Shown here: piece after piece, positions 36,834-46,809 of the stretch
Layout: the number at the start of each line of letters is the position of its first letter
Position numbering within the stretch: the stretch's first letter is position 1
From: JACMLD01 sp038207265
GTDB lineage: Bacteria; Bacteroidota; Bacteroidia; Chitinophagales; Chitinophagaceae
Length of the DNA: 64,000 nt
Reading direction: 5' to 3'
Assembly (NCBI GenBank): GCA_038207265.1
Contig: JBBQZZ010000001.1
Location: 186,001-250,000 of the forward strand
Position numbers and translations under genes: made by a program
Notes under the pieces: generated by a model
Told to the model about the DNA's origin: nothing
Databases searched by the model: none
What the model saw: only the letters and a program-made list of their open reading frames with translations

Positions 36834-38759
36834 GTGAAAAAAAGACCGGGATTTTTGACAGCTGTGTTCCTATGTTGTTGTTTGCAGAATTTTTGCCAGG
36901 AATACGGGAGCTATGGAAGCATCAGCAATGAAGAAAAACAATTGAAAGTTTGTCCGTTTGATAAGGATGCAGATGCTGTGATCCTGGTGGATGAGGCGAC
37001 TTCCAATTACAATGAGGAACATAACCTGATTACACAACGTCATATCCGCATTAAAATACTGCGCGAAAAAGGGATTGATGTCGCCAATATTTCTATCCCC
37101 TTTTATAGCAAAGATAAATTTGAATTCATCAGTGATCTTGAAGGAATTGTTTATAATGACAACGGAAGCGGTTTCTATTCCTCGCAGGAGCTGGACAGAA
37201 AATCTGTTTTTACCAAAAAAACCAACGATTTATACAGTGAATATAAGTTTGCTTTTCCATCTGTAAAGGTGGGCAGTATTATAGAATACCGTTACCAGAG
37301 CACCATGAAACATTATGGGGGATTACAGGATTGGTATTTCCAGAAAGAACTTCCCGTGCTATTGAGTAAATACAAACTTTATATACTTCCCAATACCGAA
37401 TTTGCCTATCGTATTTATAAAAGAACTGATTTACCCATAACTGTTAAACCCGATAACCGGGAAGGTTCACTTTATCTTGAAATGCAAAATATTGCAGGGT
37501 TGAGAGATGAACCCTATATGGATGCAAGAGATGAATACCTGCAGCGTATTACTTTTCAGTTGAGCGCCTATAACAATGGTTTTGGCACCAACAAATACAT
37601 GTCTTCCTGGGAAGAGGTGGCCAGGGAATTGAGAAACGAATCTTCATTTGGTAGCCAGCTTGAAAAAAGCATACCGGGTACAGAAGACTTCCTGGCCCGC
37701 GTAAAAATTATCTCTGCTCCACTGGAAAAAATGAAAGCAGTGTATAATTATGTGCGTGGCAATATCAGTTGGAACGGCTATTATACCAAATTTACAAATG
37801 ATGGCATCAGGAGTGCCTGGGCTAAAAAAACCGGAACCAGTGGCGAAATCAATTTACTACTGATAAATCTCTTGAAAGCATCCGGGTTGGACGCGAACCC
37901 GTTATTGGTATGCGAGCGCTCTCATGGCAAAGTACATCTTGATTATCCCTTCGTGGATCAATTCAATTCTGTTTTTGCAGCAGTTAAGATTGATACGAAC
38001 AGGTATTTCCTGGATGCGACTGATAAATTCACACCGGCACAAACAACACCATTTGATATACTGAATACTACCGCTTTCTTTATTTCGCGCAAAAAAAATG
38101 AAATGCTGAATATTACTGATGATGCATTTCATAACAGTGACCATACCAATATTAATATTTTAGTAAACAAAGATGGCAATGCTTCCGGATCCGCATATGT
38201 TAATAGTTCGGGCTATGCAAAAATTACCAAACTACAGGAGTATAGCGATAATAAACTACGCTTTATTGAAAAACAATTTAAGAATATGGTAACTGGTATC
38301 TCAGTTGCAGATGTTGAAATAAGTAATGAAACCACCGACTCACTCCCACTGGAGCAAAAATGTAATTTTTCATTTCCGTTGCCTGCTTCAGGCGAATATA
38401 AATTTGTGCCGCTGAATATGTTACCCGGCATGAACAGTAACCCGTTTGTTGGTGACAACCGATTTACCAATATCAATTTTGGATACCCGCAATCATTTGA
38501 TTTGAACACCCATGTGGTTGTACCAGACAACTATACTGTTGATGCAATACCTGCTTCTATTAAGTTAATGAACCAAGATGGAAGTATCGTTTTTACCCGC
38601 AAAGTATTTTACGATAAAGAAAAAATGGAACTGGCCTGTATGTTATCAATGGAAATTAAGAAAAGCCTGTACCTCGCCAATGAATATGATGGGTTAAAAG
38701 ACTTTTACAAAAAAATGTTTGGATACCTGAATGAACAATTGGTATTAAAGAAAAAATAA
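36834..38759 (+). CDS. DUF3857 / transglutaminase-like protein, catalytically degenerate (paralogue 2)
   Basis: A 641-residue paralogue of the preceding protein, with the same order: signal peptide, DUF3857, transglutaminase-like core and C-terminal domain. The start is a GTG at 36834, confirmed by the signal peptide that follows at once. The Cys site again reads GTSGEINL and the His site FNSV, so both catalytic residues are replaced, while LDAT is kept. It resembles paralogue 1 more than paralogue 3. Same operon. Confidence 0.9.
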   Translation: MKKRPGFLTAVFLCCCLQNFCQEYGSYGSISNEEKQLKVCPFDKDADAVILVDEATSNYNEEHNLITQRHIRIKILREKGIDVANISIPFYSKDKFEFISDLEGIVYNDNGSGFYSSQELDRKSVFTKKTNDLYSEYKFAFPSVKVGSIIEYRYQSTMKHYGGLQDWYFQKELPVLLSKYKLYILPNTEFAYRIYKRTDLPITVKPDNREGSLYLEMQNIAGLRDEPYMDARDEYLQRITFQLSAYNNGFGTNKYMSSWEEVARELRNESSFGSQLEKSIPGTEDFLARVKIISAPLEKMKAVYNYVRGNISWNGYYTKFTNDGIRSAWAKKTGTSGEINLLLINLLKASGLDANPLLVCERSHGKVHLDYPFVDQFNSVFAAVKIDTNRYFLDATDKFTPAQTTPFDILNTTAFFISRKKNEMLNITDDAFHNSDHTNINILVNKDGNASGSAYVNSSGYAKITKLQEYSDNKLRFIEKQFKNMVTGISVADVEISNETTDSLPLEQKCNFSFPLPASGEYKFVPLNMLPGMNSNPFVGDNRFTNINFGYPQSFDLNTHVVVPDNYTVDAIPASIKLMNQDGSIVFTRKVFYDKEKMELACMLSMEIKKSLYLANEYDGLKDFYKKMFGYLNEQLVLKKK

Positions 38760-38765
38760 ACCTCC

Positions 38766-40661
38766 ATGAAAAAGATCTTTTCTATCCTTTGCTCTATCAT
38801 CACAATAAGTTTTTGCAAGGCTCAAATTACTTCCTATGAACTTGCTACTGTGCCCGAAAATGTAAAGAAAAACGCTGCTGTCATTAAACGTGCGGAAACC
38901 ATTGTTTTTGATGTTAAAGACATTGATAAAGCTTATCTCAATATTGAAAAGACTTTCACAGTTACTAATGAAACCGGCAAAAAAGAATTGATGTTCCAGG
39001 AATTTTCAAACAAATACAGGGAACTCACTGACGCTGAAATAAAAGTATTTGACGCAGCGGGAAAACAGACGGCAAAATATAAAAAAAGTGACATGAGTAC
39101 AGTAGCAAATGGAGAAGGTTTGATTGAGGAAGGAAAGATTACCTATTTTGTTGTCACTACTACAAACTATCCTATTACCGTTCAATTTAAATACGAATTG
39201 AAATTCAAAGGCACACTCAACTATCCGGCCTATGAAATTCAAAGCGCATCAGAAGGAGTTGAACATTCTTCTTTTACAGCACGGGTACCAAAAGATCTCG
39301 ATCTGCGATACAAGGAAAGTAATATTAAGCTGGCTCCGGAGATTACGACAGACGACAAATACAAAACTTACAAATGGGCTGTCAATAACCTGGCCCCGAT
39401 TGAGTATGAAGAAGGTACAGTAAGTTACTCGGGTAGATACCCAACAATTATTCTGGCGCCAAATCGTTTTAAATTGTATGATTATGATGGAGACTTAAGT
39501 TCTTGGAAAAATTTTGGCTCCTGGGAAAACGGGTTAATTCAGGGTTTGAATGTTTTACCAGAAGAAAGAAAGCAATTTTTTACCGCACTTGTCAAAGAAG
39601 CAAAAAACGATCGTGAAAAAATAAAGTTGGTGTATGATTATCTTCAAAAGAATTTCAGGTATGTGAGTATACAGCTCGGTATAGGTGGATATAAACCATT
39701 TCCCGCCAGTTTTACTGATCAAAAAAAATACGGTGATTGCAAGGGGTTAAGTTTTTATACGCATGCCGTTTTAAATGCACTTGGTATTAAAAGTTATGTG
39801 GCACTCATAAATGCAGAATACAACAAAGAACCTGTTGATCCCAATTTTCCCTGCAACCAATTTAATCATATGATTCTTTGTATACCACAAAAGAAAGATA
39901 GTATTTGGTTGGAATGTACAAGCAATACCAATGATTTCGCCGTTCTGGGAAATTTTACAGAGAATCGCAATGCTTTGCTCATAACAGAAAACGGTGGCGT
40001 GCTGGTTCCTACTCCAAAAAGTAAATCTTCTGATAATGTCTTTAATGCGATGACAAGAATTAAGTTAGAAGGTGATGGTTCTGGCAAAACAGAAACTGTT
40101 TTGAACACATCCGGTGAATATAAACAAGACATGGTAAATTACTTGTTCAATGAAAAGAAAGACGATCAAAAGTATGTTATTGTAAATTATTACGGATTTA
40201 AACAACCTGATGAATTCAATGTAGAGAAAATTGAAGAAGGTAATAAATTTGTAACCAATCTAAACATGAGCATTGAAAAGATACCTGAATTTGTAGCAGG
40301 TTCAAAAATGTTTCTTACACCGCGTATGTATAAAATCTGGTCAATGAAATTGCCCAAATCTGAAAACAGGCGACTGGATTATTATTTCGAATGTCCATTC
40401 GAAAAAACGGATACCACAGTTTTTAAATTACCAGAAGGTTATACTGCAGACGCTTTGCCGGTTGAAAAAAACATCAAATGCGAATACGGCAGTTACGATA
40501 GCAAATACTGGTATAGCGCAACTGATAAATCTGTCTATAGCACAGCCAAACTGGTATTGACACAACATAAAATACCCGCTGCAAAATATGCGGGAGTGAA
40601 AACATTCTTTGACGATGTACTGAAGGAAGACGCGCAGAGAATTGTAATCAAAAAAGAATAG
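38766..40661 (+). CDS. DUF3857 / transglutaminase-like protein with intact Cys-His (paralogue 3)
   Basis: A 631-residue secreted protein: signal peptide (about 1-19), DUF3857 domain and transglutaminase core. Cys325 in KYGDCKG and His368 in FNHMI are retained. The third position reads WLECT (Glu383 where Asp is common), so activity is plausible though not certain. The family acts as periplasmic protease or transglutaminase-like enzymes of unknown substrate. It is the last gene of the three-gene operon. Confidence 0.92.
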   Translation: MKKIFSILCSIITISFCKAQITSYELATVPENVKKNAAVIKRAETIVFDVKDIDKAYLNIEKTFTVTNETGKKELMFQEFSNKYRELTDAEIKVFDAAGKQTAKYKKSDMSTVANGEGLIEEGKITYFVVTTTNYPITVQFKYELKFKGTLNYPAYEIQSASEGVEHSSFTARVPKDLDLRYKESNIKLAPEITTDDKYKTYKWAVNNLAPIEYEEGTVSYSGRYPTIILAPNRFKLYDYDGDLSSWKNFGSWENGLIQGLNVLPEERKQFFTALVKEAKNDREKIKLVYDYLQKNFRYVSIQLGIGGYKPFPASFTDQKKYGDCKGLSFYTHAVLNALGIKSYVALINAEYNKEPVDPNFPCNQFNHMILCIPQKKDSIWLECTSNTNDFAVLGNFTENRNALLITENGGVLVPTPKSKSSDNVFNAMTRIKLEGDGSGKTETVLNTSGEYKQDMVNYLFNEKKDDQKYVIVNYYGFKQPDEFNVEKIEEGNKFVTNLNMSIEKIPEFVAGSKMFLTPRMYKIWSMKLPKSENRRLDYYFECPFEKTDTTVFKLPEGYTADALPVEKNIKCEYGSYDSKYWYSATDKSVYSTAKLVLTQHKIPAAKYAGVKTFFDDVLKEDAQRIVIKKE

Positions 40662-40681
40662 AAAAGTCATTGCTGAATCAT

Positions 40682-42520
40682 CTAAATGACTCCATAAAGG
40701 CTGGCACCTTTCACAAACAAACGATCTATCTGCTTTTCAGTTGCTGGATCCGTTTCCACTGCAGGTGCATGGTGTGGCTTGGACCTCGCGTCAAACAGCA
40801 ATGGACCTTTACAACCCCAATGTTTATTAATGATGAAACTGTCAATGCCATGTATGTCGTGCGATGGGTTGCAGCGGGTAAATGTTGTCCATAAAAAATT
40901 GCGCAGGCTCGCGGAAACAAAGTCAGCGTTATCACAAATGACAATGAATGGCAATTCTTTCAGCTCTTTTGTTGAATAGCTGAGTTGTTCATTCAATATC
41001 GAAATCTCCCGGGCAGCCATTTCATAGTCTGAAAACTTTGGTGCCTGCAATGCAATTACCCCTGGCATTATCAATTTTGGATTTTCAAAAAGCCGAAGGC
41101 TTGTTAACAATTCAGGAACAGTTTTTACAAGATCTCTTTTCACCTCTCCATAAGCGGCCAATACAACTTTGCTGCCGCTATTGAGTCCGGCACCTGAATA
41201 ATCCAGCGTGTCAATAGTTGTATTGGTATAGAAGTGAATGTCTCTTGATAAATCAATCCTTTGCAAAATATAATCCAGGAAATGCTGAATGTCCCCGCAG
41301 TTCAATTTGTCGGTATCATCTGCAGTAATAAACAAAAATTTTGCAAGACTCAATTGACCTGTGCCCAATATATGATTGGCGATAGTTAGTATTTCAGCTG
41401 GTTGTTTAGATGGCAGATAGGGCGTGTATCGTTCGCTGCCAATTGCCAGCAACAGAGGGTGAACACCTGCTGCATCAACAGCATGCACTTCTTTCAGTCC
41501 GGGTATCTCCTGCTGCAATGCAGTTCCGGTAATTTCATGTATCAATTGCCCAAAACTGGTATCTTCCTGTGGTGGTCTGCCAACTACCGTAAACGGCCAC
41601 ACGGCATTTTTCTTTGCATAGACTTTATGTACTTTCATTAACGGGAACAAATGCTGCAAGCTATAATACCCGAGGTGATCACCAAATGGTCCCTCAGGCT
41701 TATTTTCATCGGGGTACACTTCACCGGTTATGACAAAATCTGCATCAGTACTGATGCAGTATCCATCTTCATAACAATACCTGAACCTGCGGCCTCCCAG
41801 TAACCCGGCAAAACTCATTTCACTGATACCTTCTGGTAAAGGCATGACTGCCGCAACGCTATGAGCCGGGGGGCCGCCAATAAAAATACTTACTTTCAGT
41901 GGCAGATCCTTTTTATTAGCTTTTGATTGATGAACTCCTATACCACGATGCAACTGGTAATGCAATCCCAGTTCTTTATTTAAAATGTAATCATTGCCTG
42001 ACAATTGAATTCGATACATACCCAGGTTGGCATGCCGGATACCCGGTTGATCAATATCCTCTGTATATACTTGTGGTAAAGTAATAAACGCGCCGCCATC
42101 CATTGGCCAGTGCTGCACCTGGGGCAGATCTGTAACCTGGATCTGCTGATGCAATACTGGTTTTTGCGCAGGATTTTTTAATGGCAGTGCTTTTATAGCG
42201 GCAATACCTGTGCTGAAATTATCAATGGGGTGCCTGAGGGTAGCAAGCGGATCTTTTTTTAATTCAATCAATCGTTGTACAGCACTGAGCGTATCCCGGA
42301 AAATAAACTTGCTTCTTTCCAGCGTTCCAAAAATATTGGATGCAGCCCTGAACCGGCAACCTTTTACACGTTCAAATAATAAAGCAGGCCCACCGGCTTC
42401 GTGTACACGCAGTTGAATGGCGGCCATTTCCAAATATGGATCAACTTCTTCATTGATACGAACCAATTGTCGGCCTTTTTCAAGATCATTCAAACATTCT
42501 TCCAGTGAGCGATAAGCCAT
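40682..42520 (-). CDS. UbiD family decarboxylase
   Basis: A 612-residue prenyl-FMN-dependent decarboxylase. Family segments are the metal- and prFMN-binding ENKPEGPFGDHLGY near residue 270 and EDTSFGQLIHEITG near 315. The length fits the long menaquinone-linked subgroup, for which decarboxylation of a naphthoate intermediate is the proposed role. The flavin prenyltransferase (UbiX) is not in the window. The start at 42520 (MAYRSLEECL) is preferred to 42553. It converges with the DUF3857 operon. Confidence 0.92.
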   Translation of the reverse strand: MAYRSLEECLNDLEKGRQLVRINEEVDPYLEMAAIQLRVHEAGGPALLFERVKGCRFRAASNIFGTLERSKFIFRDTLSAVQRLIELKKDPLATLRHPIDNFSTGIAAIKALPLKNPAQKPVLHQQIQVTDLPQVQHWPMDGGAFITLPQVYTEDIDQPGIRHANLGMYRIQLSGNDYILNKELGLHYQLHRGIGVHQSKANKKDLPLKVSIFIGGPPAHSVAAVMPLPEGISEMSFAGLLGGRRFRYCYEDGYCISTDADFVITGEVYPDENKPEGPFGDHLGYYSLQHLFPLMKVHKVYAKKNAVWPFTVVGRPPQEDTSFGQLIHEITGTALQQEIPGLKEVHAVDAAGVHPLLLAIGSERYTPYLPSKQPAEILTIANHILGTGQLSLAKFLFITADDTDKLNCGDIQHFLDYILQRIDLSRDIHFYTNTTIDTLDYSGAGLNSGSKVVLAAYGEVKRDLVKTVPELLTSLRLFENPKLIMPGVIALQAPKFSDYEMAAREISILNEQLSYSTKELKELPFIVICDNADFVSASLRNFLWTTFTRCNPSHDIHGIDSFIINKHWGCKGPLLFDARSKPHHAPAVETDPATEKQIDRLFVKGASLYGVI

Positions 42521-42612
42521 ATTGCGTGTTTCATTTGCAAAAGTAAAACACAAATGAACGACATGTTGTTCTTAATCATCAAAGTATTTCAGGGTTGGAG
42601 CAAATAAATTAT

Positions 42613-42636
42613 AAAAGCAGTCTCATGACTGCTTTT
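42613..42636. terminator. Bidirectional intrinsic terminator
   Basis: A perfect 10-bp stem AAAAGCAGTC (42613-42622) with loop TCAT and GACTGCTTTT (42627-42636), with T/A runs on both sides. It ends the DUF6089 gene transcript (minus). Confidence 0.8.
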
Positions 42637-42658
42637 ATTCATTGAAATAAAATATAAA

Positions 42659-43510
42659 CTACATAACCCTTGGCGGACAAGCCGTACTTCCCCTGCCCTT
42701 ACCAAATCCATGCAATCTTTTACCGTTGTTAATTCCAATACTTATATTAATACCTGAAAAATAATACCAATCCTGTAACCTGCTTCCACCCCTGATGCTA
42801 CCATCAGCAGGATAAGGTTGACCGGTTTTTAACTCACCACCGCGATAAGCCATTTCAACCGCTTTGGCTCCATTGGTTGCCGCAAGCAAATTTTGATCAA
42901 CATACGTGCTGCTCACGTCGTCCAGGTAATCGGTAGATGATTTTCGCCAACCCACTTCATAACTCAATGTAATATTTTCTGTAAATTTCCACCGAACACC
43001 AATGCCGAATGGAATGGCCAGTTGTGTGAGATGATATGCCTTACGGTTATAACCCGCAAGTCCCTGCCCTTCTGTACCCAGCGGGTGTAAATAGGTCTTA
43101 TTCCCAGCGCTGTCATATGCATAAGGGTTAAAATGAAAAACAGCTAATCCTGCAAAAACATAAGGAGTAATTTTATAATTTTCCAGGTTATACAAACTAT
43201 AATCTACTAAAAAATTTCCCTCAGTAATTTTTGTTTGAAAGCTCAGATTACGGGCACGCAAATCTGCCTGACGATTATATTTATCCGCAGCCGATAAAGA
43301 AGCATAAGTAAAATTTGTACGTAATGAAAAATGGGGCGTGAGATCATATTTTAGCCCCAAACCAACAGCTCCCTTTGCTTGTTCTGTTGTAAATGTTTTA
43401 TCCTGCAAATCGCCCTGGTAATTGCTAAAACCACCAAACAGGTCCACATGTAATCGCTGTGCATTCAATAGACATGGAATAAAAACCAGCAGCAAAATAA
43501 TTTTTCGCAT
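42659..43510 (-). CDS. Outer-membrane beta-barrel protein, DUF6089 type
   Basis: A 283-residue protein with a signal peptide (cleaved near residue 17) and alternating aromatic/hydrophobic beta strands of an outer-membrane barrel. Blocks such as DLFGGFSNYQGDLQ (24-37), SLRTNFTYASLSAADK near 60 and ITPYVFAGLAVFHFNPYA near 113 are typical of DUF6089. The C-terminal Cys-Pro-Pro tail is a family feature as I recall it. Function unknown, perhaps envelope integrity. Confidence 0.87.
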   Translation of the reverse strand: MRKIILLLVFIPCLLNAQRLHVDLFGGFSNYQGDLQDKTFTTEQAKGAVGLGLKYDLTPHFSLRTNFTYASLSAADKYNRQADLRARNLSFQTKITEGNFLVDYSLYNLENYKITPYVFAGLAVFHFNPYAYDSAGNKTYLHPLGTEGQGLAGYNRKAYHLTQLAIPFGIGVRWKFTENITLSYEVGWRKSSTDYLDDVSSTYVDQNLLAATNGAKAVEMAYRGGELKTGQPYPADGSIRGGSRLQDWYYFSGINISIGINNGKRLHGFGKGRGSTACPPRVM

Positions 43511-43696
43511 AATTTTTCTTTAGGTGAATAACAATAGTGCAAGCGGTTTTCGGTGGATACGAGAATTCTACGGGAGGTTTATAAGCCTGGATAGCTTACT
43601 GAGACACAACTTTAACGGTTGGGCGTAATTCTTATGCACGTATAATGCCAAAAGATTTGTTAAACGATTTTTTAACTATTTGTTGAAAAATTGTTA

Positions 43697-44383
43697 CTAA
43701 GCGGCAATCTTTTCCTTTAAGATCAATGCACTTTGCTTTAACTGATCACGAAATGGCTGATGCAGTACTCTATACAGTTGTATGAATGCAGAGATCAGGA
43801 ATACAAATCCAACTACCAGGTTAATAATCCTGTTACTGGCATTTAATTTATTGACCAGCCATTTACCGGAATAGATAAAAATGGCCAGACCGATCAACGT
43901 ACCTGTTCCTATTCCAATGGTATATATATTGAAGGTTGCTTCATTTGGCAGCAATACCTTATTGCTGAGCAGGTAGGTACTCCAAATAAACCAGAAGGGA
44001 ATTTGTACAGGGTTGATGGCACTCATCACAAAGCCCAGCCAGAAGCGGTTCAACGGGTTGTTCAGTAAAATATTTTTTGGTTGAGCCGTTTTTTTCCGCA
44101 TCGTTATAAAACTGCTGATTGCCAATACAAAAAACAAAAAAACGGTTACCCATTCCAGTAAGTAAAACAACCCCTGATGTTCAATCACCCAGTCCATGCC
44201 TTTAAGTGAAATTCTCACATATATAATTTCTACCAGCGCCACACCCAGTGAGAATTTTACTGCCCGCGCTGTATTTTCCGCAATCGCCAGTTGCATAGCC
44301 GTAACATTGAGGCTTCCCAGTGGCAGTGCTCCCAGGAAACTAATCAACATACCCGTAAAAAAGACTTTGATTAATTCAGGCAT
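43697..44383 (-). CDS. LysE family exporter
   Basis: A 228-residue inner-membrane protein with six hydrophobic helices. The LysE/RhtB N-terminal pattern FLGALPLGSLNVTAMQLA lies at about 14-31, and INPVQIPFW near 130 matches the second conserved Asn-Pro region. It would export amino acids or small polar metabolites. The ATG at 44383 overlaps the ATP-grasp stop by 8 bp (an upstream ATG at 44407 also exists). Last gene of the DinB-NRDE-ATP-grasp-LysE operon. Confidence 0.88.
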   Translation of the reverse strand: MPELIKVFFTGMLISFLGALPLGSLNVTAMQLAIAENTARAVKFSLGVALVEIIYVRISLKGMDWVIEHQGLFYLLEWVTVFLFFVLAISSFITMRKKTAQPKNILLNNPLNRFWLGFVMSAINPVQIPFWFIWSTYLLSNKVLLPNEATFNIYTIGIGTGTLIGLAIFIYSGKWLVNKLNASNRIINLVVGFVFLISAFIQLYRVLHQPFRDQLKQSALILKEKIAA

Positions 44384-45440
44384 ATAATTTATCAAGCTTT
44401 TTCTCAAACGCCTTATTCTCCTGCATCATTTTCAAACCCTGTTGCTGTGTAAGATACGGTATCCCTTTTTTGTGATTGATGCGACTGATGCGCCAGAGGA
44501 TAAACCAATGCCGGATGATTTCCTTCCATGCAAAAAATAGTGAGTGACGGGGATCATACATGTGAGTGGGCTCTGAACCTGCACCATTTACTTCAATGAT
44601 AGAAAAGTTTTTACCGGCCCTTAATTCATCCCAGGTATTGTAGCGGATATCCAGCCTTCCGAAATAAAATTCATGAATCTGCTTACAGAGTATATCCATG
44701 TTTTTTGTGAATGTATCGTCTACCCGGTGAGAGTCGTCTAAAAATTTAGCTCCTCTTGCATGATTTCCATAAGGAACCAATTCTTTTTTTTTGCCGGCCG
44801 GCAAAATTTCATTGAGTTCATCACCATACAAACTTTCTAATACCGGCATTTGTAAAATAAAACGTTTTTCTTTCATTAAAAGTTCCCGCATGGTTTTGGT
44901 TCCGTTGCCAGTCACGGCCAGCAATTCCTTTCTTACAACGCCAGAAATTTTGCCGAACTGCTCATTTGGATAACGGTAATAAAAAACCCCCACTTCATTG
45001 GGTTGCAGTGCAAATTCCTGTACCAGGTAGTCCAATGGAGAAGTTCTTGCATAGTCAATTAATTCCTTTTCATTGTGCAATTTCTTTACACCCCTGCCTC
45101 TTCCACCAATATCTGGTTTACCTATCAGCGGAAAGGCAAAGCCGAGTTCATTTATTTTTTCCAGCACAACATCCGTCCTGGTTCCGGCAAAAAAATAAGC
45201 GGTTCCAGGATAAAAATGCGATGGCATGATATCGTATATCTTCTTTTTTGATTCCATCAGAAAACCACCATTTTCAATCGAAGGGTTGGCGGCAGCAAAA
45301 AAAAAGAATGATTTGGCTCTTACAGCAAGCAGGGCCCATACCGGCAAAATCCATCCATATACAGCATTGAATGACCAGTATTCCCAATGAAAAAGCCTTA
45401 TAAAAAAAGGTTGGTGAAAAATGCGCTGAATGTAATTCAT
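44376..45440 (-). CDS. ATP-grasp ligase-like protein
   Basis: A 354-residue protein with an ATP-grasp core. The Gly-rich loop IGKPDIGGRGRG near residue 106 gives the ATP-binding Lys and loop. YLVQEFALQPNEVG near 138 gives the adenine-contact Glu. RLDIRYNTWDE near 268 and IIEVNGAGSEP near 286 give the Mg-binding Asp, Glu and Asn. All key catalytic elements are intact, so carboxylate-amine (or thiol) ligation is expected. N-terminal residues 10-50 are hydrophobic and may tether it to the membrane. It is translationally coupled to NRDE (ATGA overlap) and LysE. Confidence 0.87.
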   Translation of the reverse strand: MNYIQRIFHQPFFIRLFHWEYWSFNAVYGWILPVWALLAVRAKSFFFFAAANPSIENGGFLMESKKKIYDIMPSHFYPGTAYFFAGTRTDVVLEKINELGFAFPLIGKPDIGGRGRGVKKLHNEKELIDYARTSPLDYLVQEFALQPNEVGVFYYRYPNEQFGKISGVVRKELLAVTGNGTKTMRELLMKEKRFILQMPVLESLYGDELNEILPAGKKKELVPYGNHARGAKFLDDSHRVDDTFTKNMDILCKQIHEFYFGRLDIRYNTWDELRAGKNFSIIEVNGAGSEPTHMYDPRHSLFFAWKEIIRHWFILWRISRINHKKGIPYLTQQQGLKMMQENKAFEKKLDKLYA

Positions 45441-46168
45441 TGTTTAATTACGCCGGCTTTTGTAAAATTCATTTCACTGAGATAGGTTTTATTTTCCTGC
45501 AAATCCAAATATTGTATGTTGCATTTGCCGGGTTCCAGTTCAATTCCGGTAATACTTACTGTAAGCATCTGGCCATTACGGTTCATTCGTAAATCATTTT
45601 GATTATCGCCATCACCCCCCAACAAATGATATCGTATGATTTCCTGCATGGAAGGTTTTATATGATGTTGTTGCCATTGCTCAAACCATTGTTTACGCTT
45701 TGCCAGTATAGTGTCATCATACAATGTAACAGAAGACCATGTATAGCATTGGGTTGGATCCAATTCTTTGATGTGTTTATCTATTCCATCCCAATGGCAT
45801 TGATAAAGCGAAAAACTATTCCAGATAATAACGGTAAATGGCTCGATCCCTTCCAGCGCTGCCCGGGTAAATGAAATATACAAATCAGCTGCTGCCACTA
45901 TATCCAGCAATACAAGACCGCGGCTTCTTTTATATGGTGGTTTATATGAATGGTTTACAAAAGCGCCGTTTAATAAAACAGCGATACTGCCATGTTCATT
46001 AACTGCAATCCATGTACCTCCGGCCTGGCTATCTTTTGGAAATAAAAGACGATGTCCGTGAACTGTATATTGCCTGGGAGGCAGGGCCAGTGAACGAATG
46101 CTTTTTTCATCACGGTTATGCGTAATGTATATTTTATTGCCGCAAGGAATAAAAGTTACTGTGCACAT
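45437..46168 (-). CDS. NRDE/TANGO2 family protein
   Basis: A 243-residue protein. The N-terminus MCTVTFIP puts Cys2 as the potential N-terminal nucleophile once Met is removed, as in the Ntn-hydrolase clan to which the family is assigned. The name-giving NRDE motif appears as HNRDE (17-21), and GGTWIAVNEHGSIAVLLN near 50 matches the fold. In eukaryotes TANGO2 is linked to heme and lipid handling; bacterial roles are unknown. It overlaps DinB by 13 bp and ATP-grasp by 4 bp. Confidence 0.92.
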   Translation of the reverse strand: MCTVTFIPCGNKIYITHNRDEKSIRSLALPPRQYTVHGHRLLFPKDSQAGGTWIAVNEHGSIAVLLNGAFVNHSYKPPYKRSRGLVLLDIVAAADLYISFTRAALEGIEPFTVIIWNSFSLYQCHWDGIDKHIKELDPTQCYTWSSVTLYDDTILAKRKQWFEQWQQHHIKPSMQEIIRYHLLGGDGDNQNDLRMNRNGQMLTVSITGIELEPGKCNIQYLDLQENKTYLSEMNFTKAGVIKQ

Positions 46169-46656
46169 TCCTTACGGTACTTAATAGTAGAAGAAGCAAT
46201 ACCAAATCCCTCAGGTATTTCGATATCAGATACTTCCCGGATACCAACCTTTATCAGGGCCATATGATGTATGGTGTGCTCCAGGTTATATGCAATCTCC
46301 CGGTAATAATTTGTTTCGAAGTGAATGTAACCGGAATCATCATCAGTGAATGTTGCTTCCATCACCAATTTCCTGTTTTCCTTGTTCAACCCTTCATATA
46401 TTTTATGCAGGCGTGCAATGGCAACAGACTTATCTGTTTCAATCAGGCGATCCCGCTTTCTTTTTTCATAATTAATGGTACCCCCATCGTAGCCTTCTTC
46501 CAGGCAAATAAACATTTCAACAATGTGGCGTACATGCTGTCCAATGGTTGCGTTAGAAAGCGTTTTGCCGGCGTACACGTATTGCACGTCTGTCAATAAC
46601 TCAAGGGTTGCGCTCAGTTGGGCAAAAACATTCTTTATGGTTTGTTGTAGTTGCAT
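46156..46656 (-). CDS. DinB family protein
   Basis: A 166-residue four-helix DinB protein. Candidate metal histidines are at HVRH (about 42-45) and EHTIHHMA near 127-134. The superfamily includes thiol-dependent transferases such as bacillithiol transferase and mycothiol-dependent isomerases. It is the first gene of the four-gene operon and overlaps the NRDE gene by 13 bp. Confidence 0.92.
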   Translation of the reverse strand: MQLQQTIKNVFAQLSATLELLTDVQYVYAGKTLSNATIGQHVRHIVEMFICLEEGYDGGTINYEKRKRDRLIETDKSVAIARLHKIYEGLNKENRKLVMEATFTDDDSGYIHFETNYYREIAYNLEHTIHHMALIKVGIREVSDIEIPEGFGIASSTIKYRKECAQ

Positions 46657-46809
46657 GTAATTGAGGATTATTTCTTCATTAAATACGATACCCGGACCGT
46701 ATTGGATTGTTCAAATCAGGGTTATAAACACTTCCCGAAGTTAAGAGAATATCTATTGTAAATTAATCGGCCACCCGACAAAAAAAACAATTAAACTCTA
46801 AAATTCCGG

